From: Imperialibacter sp040222385
Lineage (GTDB): Bacteria > Bacteroidota > Bacteroidia > Cytophagales > Cyclobacteriaceae
Assembly: GCF_040222385.1 (NCBI RefSeq)
Contig: NZ_JAVKDF010000056.1
Coordinates: 1-64,000 of the forward strand
Reading direction: 5' to 3'
DNA length: 64,000 nucleotides
Part shown: piece after piece, positions 1-8,770 of the stretch
Layout: each line of letters starts with the position of its first letter
How positions within the stretch are numbered: position 1 is the first letter of the stretch
The notes under the pieces: generated by a model
Database searches by the model: none
What the model saw: the letters and a program-made list of their open reading frames with translations, nothing else
Told to the model about the DNA's origin: nothing
Translations under genes and position numbers: made by a program

Positions 1-97
1 ATTTAGTCAGTTCAAAGGTTCAAAAGAAATGGTCCAGACCGGTATCATGGACCAAGGTGATAAGTATACTAACTATGACATATCCCGAAAGACTTGA
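1..97 (+). CDS. C-terminal end of an unidentified protein (partial)
   Basis: An open frame enters the window and stops with TGA at 95-97. The 31 visible residues end in YTNYDISRKT. They read like ordinary coding sequence and are followed by a hairpin, but there is too little to name a family. It is co-directional with the next gene. Confidence 0.5.
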   Translation, partial: FSQFKGSKEMVQTGIMDQGDKYTNYDISRKT

Positions 98-143
98 ACC
101 CAACTTTTAAAAAATGACACACTTAACTGAACATAACCTGCCA

Positions 144-181
144 AACCGGTATGGTTGGCATGAGTGTCGATCATACCGGTT
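144..181 (+). terminator. Inverted repeat, probable terminator
   Basis: AACCGGTATG at 144-153 is matched by CATACCGGTT at 172-181, giving a 10-bp perfect stem with an 18-base loop. The T-rich stretch TCTTTCTTAT follows. It lies between the partial gene and the next start codon, so termination of the upstream gene is the likely role. The long loop makes an operator a possible alternative. Confidence 0.4.
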
Positions 182-201
182 CTTTCTTATAGGGGGTCAA
201 A

Positions 202-1089
202 ATGCCGCTGTTTATGAAAACCTTGCCTGAATATCTTCTTCCGATACTCCTTTTGGCAACTCAACTACTGTCAGAGAGTGTAGCTGCGCAAACCGACTCC
301 ATACCAGGTAGATCAGAGGTGCAGATAGGTATCAAATACACCAGCGACTATTTGTATATGGGTCGTTCTGACTCTGTCAAAGCGCCTTACCTTTCTGCCT
401 CTGTTGAGTACACACATCGTTCCGGCTTTTTTGCAAGTGGGGCATTATCATATCTTACAGCCAGTGATCAGGGTAGAATCGATCTGTTCACTCTTTCTGG
501 AGGATACGATTACTATGGTACAAACTTCCTGGCGGGCGTCTCTCTTTCTGAATACTTTTTCAGCGACCTTAGCTACACGGTTCAGTCGGAAATGAAAACT
601 TATCTGAGTGCCTATGCCGCCTACGATTTCTCTGCATTCGTGTTACACGCCGATGCAAACCTGGGCTTTTCAGATAATACCGATGTGTTTTTTGGCACAG
701 AGATCAACCGTACTTTCTACATGCTACAAAGCCGCTTGCGACTGACTCCCCTGGTTATGATCAATGCCGGAACGCAACAGTATTACAGCGAGTACTACAC
801 TTATAGAAGCTCACAAACAGGCAAGGGTGCAGCCAAAGGGAATGGTGGCGGAGCATCGGGGCAGGGGTCTGCCACAGCTGTCTCTGTTCTTGAGTCAAAC
901 AGGTTCAAGATACTGGATTATGAAGCGGCCATGCGGATCACTTACCGGCTTGGCAACTTGCGTTTGTTTGGCCAGGCTACATGGGCGTTCCCTGTCAACC
1001 CTTCCACAGTTACAAGCGATGCGGGCACTTACATCGAAGAGCTTCATACAGGGTTTTACTGGTCTTCAGGGGGCAGGGTTAGTTTTTGA
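202..1089 (+). CDS. Outer-membrane beta-barrel-like protein
   Basis: This protein of about 295 residues has a cleavable signal peptide ending near VAAQTDS. The ATG at 214 (MKTLPEYLL) is an equally good start and gives a cleaner signal. The mature part is rich in alternating aromatic and polar strands such as KYTSDYLYMGRSD and GGYDYYGTNFLAGVSLS. The C-terminus ends in an aromatic residue (SGGRVSF), as expected of a barrel. A Gly/Ala/Ser-rich loop (about residues 210-225) looks surface exposed. I see no catalytic motif and cannot name the ligand. It converges with the TonB-dependent receptor gene, separated by only 53 bases. Confidence 0.6.
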   Translation: MPLFMKTLPEYLLPILLLATQLLSESVAAQTDSIPGRSEVQIGIKYTSDYLYMGRSDSVKAPYLSASVEYTHRSGFFASGALSYLTASDQGRIDLFTLSGGYDYYGTNFLAGVSLSEYFFSDLSYTVQSEMKTYLSAYAAYDFSAFVLHADANLGFSDNTDVFFGTEINRTFYMLQSRLRLTPLVMINAGTQQYYSEYYTYRSSQTGKGAAKGNGGGASGQGSATAVSVLESNRFKILDYEAAMRITYRLGNLRLFGQATWAFPVNPSTVTSDAGTYIEELHTGFYWSSGGRVSF

Positions 1090-1142
1090 GCATCAATCCA
1101 AAAACGAGTTAATGTGCGCTTTTCCTCTGCTATCGAAGCAGC

Positions 1143-3554
1143 TTAAAACTTATAACTATACCCCATTCTCACCACTTGCGTTTCGTAGTAGTCAGTGGCG
1201 ACATAACTAAAGCCATCGCCCTGAATCTCCCGCTTCACTCTCATGGTGTTGAGCAAGTCAGTGGCGTTGGCGTAAAGCTCACCTCTTCCTTTCTGCATTG
1301 ATTTCTTTACACCCAGATCCAGCGAAAAGCGGGTGCCAATGGTTCCCTGGGGGATGATGTCAGGGGCGAGGTAAGTGCCGCTTAGCTGAATATCCACTTG
1401 CTTTGCCAGGTGAAAGACGCTGTTCAGCTTTACGTTTCCTGAAAGGATTTCCTGCCGGGCAGCCGTGAACACGTTCACTTCAGGATAAAGGTTGGTTACC
1501 GTAAAGGCCTCGATGATGTTCTGGTAGCCATTCACACTCAAGTTGATAGTGGCCCATTTGTCCAGGTTTTGAGAAAGCAGCACTTCAAAACCCATATTGT
1601 AGCTTTTGCCGGCATTTTGAAAGATCTTGTAGATAAGTACGCTACCAGGCACAATGCTTCCGATGCGGGTGATAGTGGCGTCCATTTGCTTATGGTAAAC
1701 GGATGAGTACAAATAGGCCGTGTTCCAGCTGCCCTTATGGCCCAGCTCATAATTTGTGGTGAACTGAGGCCGAAGCCCCGGGTTACCCACTTTGATGATC
1801 TCTGCATCGTCATACTTGGGAAAGATCCTGATGTCGACCTCGTTGGGCCTGTCAACACGACGGTTGTAAAAGACCGACAGTTTGTTGTTGTCGTTAAGCT
1901 TGTAGGCCAAACGCACGTTGGGAAAGGGCTGAGTATAATTGTACCCGCTGGTTTTGTATGTGGGGTGATCGGGATTCACCTTGTAGTCAATCTTCACATA
2001 CTCCATCCGTACACCCGCTTCCACTTCATACTTTTCGTTTTCGAAGACGTAGTTACCATACACTGCGGGAATTAGCTCCCCGTAATTGGCCCAACCACCT
2101 GCAGCTGAGTCGATAGGGGAGTTGAGTCCCGGAAAGAACTGCATGTTGGTTGGGATGGTTCGCCTGCGAAACTTAAGGCCTGTTTCAAAGCGGCCGTATT
2201 GCAATGGCTGCACATAGTCGAGGTTGAAATCGGCCACATGTTCGTCGGAGATGAGCTTGAAGGCATCCCTTCCAGTTGACTCCGGCAGAATATTGTCGAA
2301 GAAGTACTGCTCATTTTCCCGGTGGTAGGTGTAGTTGAAACCAATATTGAGCAAGCGACCTGGCTGCTTGTATTTGTGCTGATAGGCAGCAGTAGCCATC
2401 ACGGTTGTTTTTAGCTCATCCTCCAGGAACTGCCATAGTCTGTAACGGTTGCTGAGGTCTCCTTCGAAAAAGGGCTCATCGCCACGATCAAGAATTTTTT
2501 CACTGCTGAAAAAGCCAGAGACAGTGAGGCTGTTGGCATCGTCGATACTCCAGTCCATACCGGTTTTGCCTGAGAAAAGGTTCGTATCTCTGTTTCGCTT
2601 CGTCTGATTATAGATCACTGTCCCATCGTCGTAGGTTCTGGTGACAAACTCGTTTTTATTGAGCGTATGGGTATATAAGTTATCTGCCTGCAGAAAGGTG
2701 TTGACCTTGTTCTTTTTGTAGTTAAGAGATAGCGATGGATTGATTTTGGGCGTTGCCTGGTATTGCGGCCGGATGGTGGGCAGGTTTTCGTTTTTGACCC
2801 AAAGTGCCCCCAGGCCTGATGAAAGTCCGACTTTTCCGTTGAAGCCTTCCTGCTTGTCTTTTTTGTAGATGATGTTGATAATGCCTGCATTGCCGTTGGC
2901 GTCGTATTTGGAGGAAGGGTTGTTGATGATTTCAATTTTCTCGATGGCCGATGCCGGCAGGTTATCCAGTCCCGATTGAGAGCCAAAGCCTGTCAGGGCA
3001 GTTTGCTTGCCATCGATGAGCACTGCCACCCGATCATTGCCCCGCAAGAGCACCTTACCATCTTGTACAGTCACCCCGGGTAGGTTTTGCATGGCCTGGA
3101 GCACCGAGCCACCCGCCTGGCTAACGTTGTCGGCCACGGCGAAGGTCTTTTTGTCGAGCGATTCACTTACCGCATCTTGCTGACCAGTGACAACCACCTC
3201 GTTCAATGTTTCTATATCTTCATCCAAAATGATGGGCGCCACCTCCAAAAACTTACTCAGGCTACCTACAAAGAGCGGTTGCTTTACGGGCTTGTAACCA
3301 ACATAAGAGGCTTCCAATACATACTTTCCTGGTTTCACCCCCGTGAGAACAAATAACCCTTCGTCGTTGGTGATGGTGCCTGAAACAAACGCACTATCTG
3401 CCTCAGTTTTCAACACGACGCTAACATAAGCCAGTGCCGATTGTGACTTGTTGTCTTTTATCGATCCTGATATTGTGATGGCGCTGTTTTGGGCTGATAT
3501 TGCCAAAGGCACCAGGTATAGGATACTGAGAATAAGCTTTCTTATGTGATTCAT
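1143..3554 (-). CDS. TonB-dependent outer-membrane receptor family protein
   Basis: The 803 residues carry a signal peptide (MNHIRKLILSILYLVPLAISAQ), a carboxypeptidase-regulatory-like beta domain (about 26-110), a plug domain (about 120-230, containing NLPGVTVQDGKVLLRG and VLIDGKQT), then a long beta-barrel ending in YSYKF. This is the Bacteroidota outer-membrane beta-barrel family related to SusC-like and siderophore receptors. No SusD-like partner is adjacent, so polysaccharide uptake is not supported. A peptide, metal-chelate or other small ligand is possible. The start is the ATG with the signal peptide. It appears to be a single-gene unit. Confidence 0.85.
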   Translation of the reverse strand: MNHIRKLILSILYLVPLAISAQNSAITISGSIKDNKSQSALAYVSVVLKTEADSAFVSGTITNDEGLFVLTGVKPGKYVLEASYVGYKPVKQPLFVGSLSKFLEVAPIILDEDIETLNEVVVTGQQDAVSESLDKKTFAVADNVSQAGGSVLQAMQNLPGVTVQDGKVLLRGNDRVAVLIDGKQTALTGFGSQSGLDNLPASAIEKIEIINNPSSKYDANGNAGIINIIYKKDKQEGFNGKVGLSSGLGALWVKNENLPTIRPQYQATPKINPSLSLNYKKNKVNTFLQADNLYTHTLNKNEFVTRTYDDGTVIYNQTKRNRDTNLFSGKTGMDWSIDDANSLTVSGFFSSEKILDRGDEPFFEGDLSNRYRLWQFLEDELKTTVMATAAYQHKYKQPGRLLNIGFNYTYHRENEQYFFDNILPESTGRDAFKLISDEHVADFNLDYVQPLQYGRFETGLKFRRRTIPTNMQFFPGLNSPIDSAAGGWANYGELIPAVYGNYVFENEKYEVEAGVRMEYVKIDYKVNPDHPTYKTSGYNYTQPFPNVRLAYKLNDNNKLSVFYNRRVDRPNEVDIRIFPKYDDAEIIKVGNPGLRPQFTTNYELGHKGSWNTAYLYSSVYHKQMDATITRIGSIVPGSVLIYKIFQNAGKSYNMGFEVLLSQNLDKWATINLSVNGYQNIIEAFTVTNLYPEVNVFTAARQEILSGNVKLNSVFHLAKQVDIQLSGTYLAPDIIPQGTIGTRFSLDLGVKKSMQKGRGELYANATDLLNTMRVKREIQGDGFSYVATDYYETQVVRMGYSYKF

Positions 3555-3846
3555 TTTACTTCAGAACGGTTTCTTTCTACTACATATCGCCCTATACCAA
3601 AGACGTTTTCTGGCAGTTCTTACTTGTTTCTAGTATTTAGAATATTTACTGATGCAAGGTAGCTGCTGAATTCTGAATAAACTTTGAAGACTTCTTTTGT
3701 GTTCGCAAGGAGTTAGAAGAAACAAAAGGGTATGAGTTCCGGCAGGAAGCTCAGGTGGCCACAAAAGGCTAGTCGTGGGAGATGAAAAATAATTATAGGA
3801 GAGTCAGTAGAGTAACCAACCCATAACCTCACAAATTGAACTTTAA

Positions 3847-4644
3847 CTAAGGCAACATTTTTAGCTGAGTCAAAATTTGCTTCGTAATCGTCTTTCTGCA
3901 ACTTCCGAAATTGGGATTAACAGTTTTCCTGTCTTTGATCAGCCGGGTGGCAAAGAAATAGACATTGTCTTCCTTTTCAATGTACCCAACCCACCAGCCG
4001 GTATCTTTTCCGCCGTCACGTGTCCAGCCGGTTTTGGCCCGTAAGGTGTAGCCTTCGTTTTGCTCTTCTATCATCATCTCTTTCAGGATGGTAAAAGAGC
4101 GTTTGGAGAATGGCAGAGTCTCTTCGTACACTCCAATGAGGATTTCTATTTGGTTGGCTGGCGAAATGGCAAACGAACCAAAGTTCCAGAAATCGGGGTC
4201 GTTGATGGAAACATCGGCATTGCCATAGCGGTTGGCTTTCAGAAAGTGCTCGTAGCGTTCCTTGCCAATTTCTTTTGCCATTTCCACATAGGCCCATCCG
4301 GCAGAAAGCCGAAAGGCCTCTTTCATACTCATGTCGTGGTAAATGTCGGGCCGGTAGCCATATTTCACCGTGTCGGTGGTTCCGGGCCATTTTACCAAAT
4401 GGTTTTCATCTTTTGCGACACCTGTTTCCAGCGCTATCAGCGTGTTGATGATTTTGAAAGTGGAGGCCGGCAAAGTAGCTACATGGCTGTCGTTGACGTC
4501 GCTGGAAATCCATTTTTTGGCGTTGTAATCGAAGAGGGTGGTACTGCCGTCGATATTACAATCCTTAAAAGGCTTTGTAAGAGACTCTTGCGCTGACAGG
4601 CTGTGAAATAGAAGGACAGCGCTTGCCAAAAAGGTGATTTTCAT
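3847..4644 (-). CDS. Class D (OXA-type) beta-lactamase
   Basis: This exported serine beta-lactamase of 265 residues hydrolyses beta-lactams in the periplasm. Landmarks are in order: a signal peptide to about residue 18 (SLSAQ), the catalytic S61-T-F-K64, Y140-G-N142 with W153 in FWNFGS, and K204-T-G206 (RAKTGW). The usual SxV motif aligns to S114-A-G116, so the hydrophobic valine is a glycine here. Length and motif spacing are normal for the family. No BlaR/BlaI regulators or mobile element lie alongside, which suggests a resident chromosomal gene. Substrate range cannot be read from the sequence. Confidence 0.87.
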   Translation of the reverse strand: MKITFLASAVLLFHSLSAQESLTKPFKDCNIDGSTTLFDYNAKKWISSDVNDSHVATLPASTFKIINTLIALETGVAKDENHLVKWPGTTDTVKYGYRPDIYHDMSMKEAFRLSAGWAYVEMAKEIGKERYEHFLKANRYGNADVSINDPDFWNFGSFAISPANQIEILIGVYEETLPFSKRSFTILKEMMIEEQNEGYTLRAKTGWTRDGGKDTGWWVGYIEKEDNVYFFATRLIKDRKTVNPNFGSCRKTITKQILTQLKMLP

Positions 4645-4705
4645 TTTTAAAGAATTTTGTCGGAATGACTCTATTTTCCTGAAATTGGTGGGTATATGCC
4701 GTGAA

Positions 4706-5296
4706 CTATTTGAGATTTTTTTCGGAGCGTATTCTGAAGATGTTGATGATCACCAGCGAAGTCAGTATGGCCAGATTACCAACAATAAGGTAGTTTGAGA
4801 TAGGAATCTCCAAATCTTGCAAAGATCTTTTGACATACGTACCAATAAACAAGGCTGTAACCAGCGCAAAGCCTGAGATGATAATTTGGTAGCGGCTTCT
4901 TGTTAGCTCTTTTTTGTTCCACAGAAAGAAAGGGGAGAGCGTCAACACAATGTAGGCAACGGCACCTGGTAAATTTTTAAACTCACGGAGCTCCATGCCC
5001 CTTGTCTCAAAGTTCATAGCGAGGAAGTAGAAATGGATGAGATGGTTGAGGGCCAGTAGAAAAAGTAAACTGACGAACAATTGCCGACGCTGCTCTTCTG
5101 CATAAATGTGCTTCAGCCCTCTGATGCCCGTCCAGCAAAGGATACCTGCAAAAAGCAAAAATGAAACCCTGGCAGAATACCGTGCTGCAAGCTGGAAGTA
5201 GATGCCTGGCTCGGGTGATACACCGCCCGACCACACGTAAATAGCATACTCGCAAAGAACCACCAGAAGGGAAAGTCCTATCGTTTTCTTCATCAT
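4706..5296 (-). CDS. Multi-pass membrane protein of unknown function
   Basis: The 196 residues contain about six hydrophobic segments (near 5-22, 44-60, 73-93, 108-124, 136-153, 165-186). His and Glu residues sit in the loops (NHLIHFYFLAMNFE). I do not recognise the family; a heme-associated or quinone-linked membrane protein is only a guess. It ends with a basic tail (RSEKNLK). It is co-directional with the beta-lactamase, 61 bases upstream of it, but a functional link is not shown. Confidence 0.55.
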   Translation of the reverse strand: MMKKTIGLSLLVVLCEYAIYVWSGGVSPEPGIYFQLAARYSARVSFLLFAGILCWTGIRGLKHIYAEEQRRQLFVSLLFLLALNHLIHFYFLAMNFETRGMELREFKNLPGAVAYIVLTLSPFFLWNKKELTRSRYQIIISGFALVTALFIGTYVKRSLQDLEIPISNYLIVGNLAILTSLVIINIFRIRSEKNLK

Positions 5297-5338
5297 GGGC
5301 GTGAGGTGAGGGGAGGTGGAATTGTCATGTTGGCTTGC

Positions 5339-6172
5339 TCAGTCATTCATTACCTCGCAGCGAATAGCAAAATCGTAGTTTCCTCCCATTATCCACTTCC
5401 CCATGCTCACTGGTCTCACCCGCACTCTTTCGTCAAGGTTGTTGCCCCTGAGAGCGATCATCGGATTCTGAAGATTGGACTCGACCCATTCATAGGAAAT
5501 GTAGAATGCATGGTTGACCACAACAGGCTCCTTGAAATCGTAGCTCAGCCAACCCTCTTGCAGGTCAGATTCTAAAATGATTGACTGGCTAAGTAATGAC
5601 CGTCCCGGTGACCCTTCTTTGGGATCAGCAGTGTATACATTCAGCCGAAGCTTGAACGATTGATCCTTTTTATTCTTAACGTATATTGACGCCGTATTCA
5701 GTACAGACGGTTGGGATATCCTCATTTTACGAGATATTTCCGCTCCGGCACCAATGCCTCCGACAAAGCCAAATTTTTTACCGGAAACCCGCTGAACTCC
5801 CAATACTTTGCTGTTGGATGGATCGACTTCGATTACAACCTCTGCCAGCTTAATCACATGCTCCCTGAGTTCTATTTTTTGCGGCGAGACGTTTGCCAAC
5901 AGCTCACGCAATGTTACAGCCTTTCTTTTGTATCCAACAATTGAAAAGATAACAGAATCACTTGGAGCAATCTGCCCGATATCAAAAGAAAATTCCCCTT
6001 TCTCGTCTGATACAGTTCCTATGTTCTTTTCCGCCACACCTAAGTTAACGTAGGGAATTGGTAGGCCATTCTCGGCACTCACCACCGTGCCCCAAATCTG
6101 ATTTTGGGAAATGAGTTGAAGGGGCGCACCCAGTACCATGACAGCGAGAAACAAGCGCAATTTGTACAACAT
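5339..6172 (-). CDS. Secreted protein with CarboxypepD-regulatory-like domain
   Basis: The 277 residues begin with a signal peptide (to about ISQ22). A carboxypeptidase-regulatory-like beta-sandwich follows (about 23-100, with GLPIPYVNLGV and GTVSDEKGEFSFD). The C-terminal 150 residues form an unclassified beta-rich domain. The first domain is the one found at the N-terminus of TonB-dependent receptors, but no plug or barrel follows, so this is a stand-alone envelope protein. The gene lies 42 bases upstream of the membrane-protein gene on the same strand. Confidence 0.65.
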   Translation of the reverse strand: MLYKLRLFLAVMVLGAPLQLISQNQIWGTVVSAENGLPIPYVNLGVAEKNIGTVSDEKGEFSFDIGQIAPSDSVIFSIVGYKRKAVTLRELLANVSPQKIELREHVIKLAEVVIEVDPSNSKVLGVQRVSGKKFGFVGGIGAGAEISRKMRISQPSVLNTASIYVKNKKDQSFKLRLNVYTADPKEGSPGRSLLSQSIILESDLQEGWLSYDFKEPVVVNHAFYISYEWVESNLQNPMIALRGNNLDERVRVRPVSMGKWIMGGNYDFAIRCEVMND

Positions 6173-6266
6173 TTAAGCAGGTTTAAGGCTACAAATATCG
6201 CAGATTACTTTTGAAAAGTGTAGAGCGACTTGTGATAATCAACAGAAGGCCGCCGCAGCATGGCTT

Positions 6267-6875
6267 TCAGCGAAACGTCGTCCAGCTCCCTTGCTCAATC
6301 CTGCTCTTGTGGTCGGCAATGAAGTTAGCCCATTCTGCTTCACCTGCTTCCGTGGCTAGTTGCAGTGCCTTAGCTGAAGCATTCAGGGCTTCATCGTGTT
6401 TACCATTTTGGTAAAGAAACCATGCGTATTTGTCCCATGTGGCGAAGTCTGTATCGATTTCATAACTCCAGCGGATATTCATGAGGTGGTACTTACTATC
6501 GGCAGGCATTAAGTGGAAGGTAAGGGCGAGCGCTAAACACATTGCCGGGAACGTCAATGTCTTCCATGCTTTTCTTTTTGCAGTTGTGAGAACGGCAACT
6601 AAAGTGAAAACAACTGCCAGGGCCAGTACGACCGATACAAACGGGTAGAACTTAATTGTAAACAGCAGCATGGCCAGCCAGAAAGCGGAGGCAAGGTTGG
6701 CCCATCCGTTCACATTGTTTTCTTTTTTGATAATGGCAATCAGGCTAGCGGCAAGCAATATAAAAAGACCTGCCAGCATGACCACGGCATTGTAATGAAT
6801 GTGAAAGAATTTGATGAAGAACCCGGCAAAGAAAATGACAAAGCCAGCGACAAGCATCTTTTTCATAAGCGGCAA
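6267..6875 (-). CDS. Membrane protein with C-terminal helical repeat-like tail
   Basis: The 202 residues carry four or five transmembrane segments in the first 125. The soluble tail includes KYAWFLYQNGKHDEALNASAKALQLAT, which resembles one TPR-like helix pair. The N-terminus (MKKMLVAGFVIFFAGFFIKF) resembles the short membrane helices of GldL-like proteins, but the rest does not support that name. An ATG at 6866 is an alternative start. Function unknown. Confidence 0.5.
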   Translation of the reverse strand: MPLMKKMLVAGFVIFFAGFFIKFFHIHYNAVVMLAGLFILLAASLIAIIKKENNVNGWANLASAFWLAMLLFTIKFYPFVSVVLALAVVFTLVAVLTTAKRKAWKTLTFPAMCLALALTFHLMPADSKYHLMNIRWSYEIDTDFATWDKYAWFLYQNGKHDEALNASAKALQLATEAGEAEWANFIADHKSRIEQGSWTTFR

Positions 6876-6941
6876 TGCTATTTTATGGCTTCGAAACTAG
6901 AAAGTTTTCTGGCTTTCCCAAAAAGTTGCCATTGTATATGC

Positions 6942-7622
6942 TTAGAAGTAATACTGCATACCAAAGTCGAGGGTTGCAAGAGAAAGGGATAGACCGTAGT
7001 CCCGTTGAGTATTAGTGTTTCCAATAGGCAATTCGGGGCGATCAATAGGCTTTCTCGTTTCTTGTTGATAGCCCAGAAGGCCAATGGAAGTTTCTAGCCC
7101 TATTTTTTCGCTAATCATGAGGATAATGCCAGGTTTCACACCAACACCGAACCCAAGGACTTTTTCCTCATATTCATTCCCCACAACCGTCGTTTTCCCT
7201 TTTCCAAAGTTTAAATTGGCAAAGCCCTCCCCAAACAAAATCAAGTGGTCAGTAATATTTACATGATACCTGCCAAAAACCTGTGTTGCTGCGAGATTTA
7301 ATGCCGTTCTCTGGTCAATATTAAATTGGGGTGCCGAGGATTTGGTGCGGGTGTGGTTGTTTACGAAGCCCACTGAAACGCCGACGCTGAAATTGTCATA
7401 TATAAAAAATCCCGCCCTCGGAAGTATTTTAATCTCGCTGTTTTCGTTGACAGACTGTTGAACGAAGCTAACAGGTGTCGTATACTCGTTGTTCACCACT
7501 GTTCGATAGAGCTTCAAATTTCCTCCAACCTGCTTTGTTCCCTTTGAGAACTGGGCGTGTGAGGTAAAAGAAATCAGGGACAGAAGTGAAAGAAAGATAG
7601 TGAGGCTGAGCGATTTGTTCAT
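6942..7622 (-). CDS. Outer-membrane beta-barrel protein (OmpW/OprF-like small barrel)
   Basis: The 226 residues have a clear signal peptide (to SHAQ24). About eight amphipathic strands follow, including FFIYDNFSVGVSVGFV and VFGRYHVNITDHLILFGEG. The protein ends LDFGMQYYF, a typical barrel C-terminus with a terminal Phe. This is the common PF13505-like outer-membrane barrel architecture of Bacteroidota. No ligand or partner can be inferred, and the neighbours are unrelated membrane proteins. Confidence 0.7.
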   Translation of the reverse strand: MNKSLSLTIFLSLLSLISFTSHAQFSKGTKQVGGNLKLYRTVVNNEYTTPVSFVQQSVNENSEIKILPRAGFFIYDNFSVGVSVGFVNNHTRTKSSAPQFNIDQRTALNLAATQVFGRYHVNITDHLILFGEGFANLNFGKGKTTVVGNEYEEKVLGFGVGVKPGIILMISEKIGLETSIGLLGYQQETRKPIDRPELPIGNTNTQRDYGLSLSLATLDFGMQYYF

Positions 7623-7770
7623 GACGTGGTTGTTGATTTATTTGTTGTGGAAATAGAACATATTTTTACCCTTTATATTGCGTAATGGTCGCTTTAAATT
7701 AATTGGAGGAAATATCCGGTAGTAATTCGGCAAATTTGGAACGAGAATACTTGCGATAAATCAAAGAACA

Positions 7771-8634
7771 TCAATCAGAAAGGCCGTCGTAGATATCCGA
7801 ATAGTCTTCCACCAAATGAATCTTCACATCAAGGTTTTCCATTAAGTTTTTCACTGAGGGGCTGGGTGCACCTTTCGTTACATACCAAACATCCATGGCA
7901 TATCTGAGTTTGATGGAATGCCTTTTCCTTTCAATTAGCAGCCACCTGAGAAACACCTCGTCGGGTTCGTAGCCAAAGCCAAAAATGATGAGTGGGCTGT
8001 GGAACCAGATATGGAGCCAGGTCTGCTCGCCTTGCCACGATTTCGACAGAAGTGTTTCTTTATAAAGCCTGCGTCGTCCTTTTGTGATGAGGCTTCTAGC
8101 TCGCTGCACACTCCCCATGTAGTCGCCGAGTCCCAGCCTGATGCTATCCCGATAGTTTATGTCGCCATGAATCTTCCAAATACCAAAGCCGTGAGTAGGA
8201 GTAGTCATTTGTTCGAAGCCGTAGTAGGTTTTCCAGGGGTAGAATCGGGTAAATCCATCGGAATCAATGTGAAATGGCCTTGCCCCTACAGACTCTTCGA
8301 AAGCCGTATCAAAGTTCGTTGTCAGCACTGGTGTGTTTGTTGACCTGGCAAATTCCATGATTTTTTTATGGACACGCAGGTCATCACTGTTTGTCAATTG
8401 CAACTCAGCTTTCACTCTATTTTTCACTTTGACAGGGTCGTTTGCGTACAACTCGATCAGGTCATATATCTCTGTATTAGTCAGTCCTGTCAGGGCGAAG
8501 GGAATAGGTTTTGGTGAAGCTGCTTTCAGTAAATCCTTCCAGGATGGCATAATACCGCTCCGCAGGTTGGGGCCGTTGCCTATAAGGAAAGCGGCGTTAT
8601 TGTATTTGCTTCTGATGGATGCAATGGCGTTCAT
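7771..8634 (-). CDS. SIR2-family NAD-binding domain protein
   Basis: The 287 residues fit the SIR2-like fold: a nucleotide-binding start (LIGNGPN, residues 17-23), TTNFD at 105-109, KIHGD at 154-158 with the likely catalytic H156, and FGFGYEPDE at 218-226 near the end of the Rossmann core. There is no zinc-ribbon cysteine cluster as in deacetylase sirtuins. That points to the SIR2_2 branch, which includes the NAD-hydrolysing effectors of anti-phage systems. No partner gene (TIR, Argonaute, HerA or Thoeris ThsB) sits next to it, so a defence role is inference only. Confidence 0.75.
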   Translation of the reverse strand: MNAIASIRSKYNNAAFLIGNGPNLRSGIMPSWKDLLKAASPKPIPFALTGLTNTEIYDLIELYANDPVKVKNRVKAELQLTNSDDLRVHKKIMEFARSTNTPVLTTNFDTAFEESVGARPFHIDSDGFTRFYPWKTYYGFEQMTTPTHGFGIWKIHGDINYRDSIRLGLGDYMGSVQRARSLITKGRRRLYKETLLSKSWQGEQTWLHIWFHSPLIIFGFGYEPDEVFLRWLLIERKRHSIKLRYAMDVWYVTKGAPSPSVKNLMENLDVKIHLVEDYSDIYDGLSD

Positions 8635-8770
8635 GGGAGGTTGGGCTATGCTTTTTTTTGATAGATAGCATCGTAAAAAAGGTCAAACAGATTACCGTTG
8701 TTTTTCAGTTGTCACTAGATATTCTCATAGCTCAAAAGGGCTATGAGTATCCACTTATTTTAAATGGTCA

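Noticed and set aside
3713..3901. 62-residue minus-strand frame overlapping the end of the beta-lactamase gene
   Set aside because: It starts inside the beta-lactamase and shows no domain, signal or start context.
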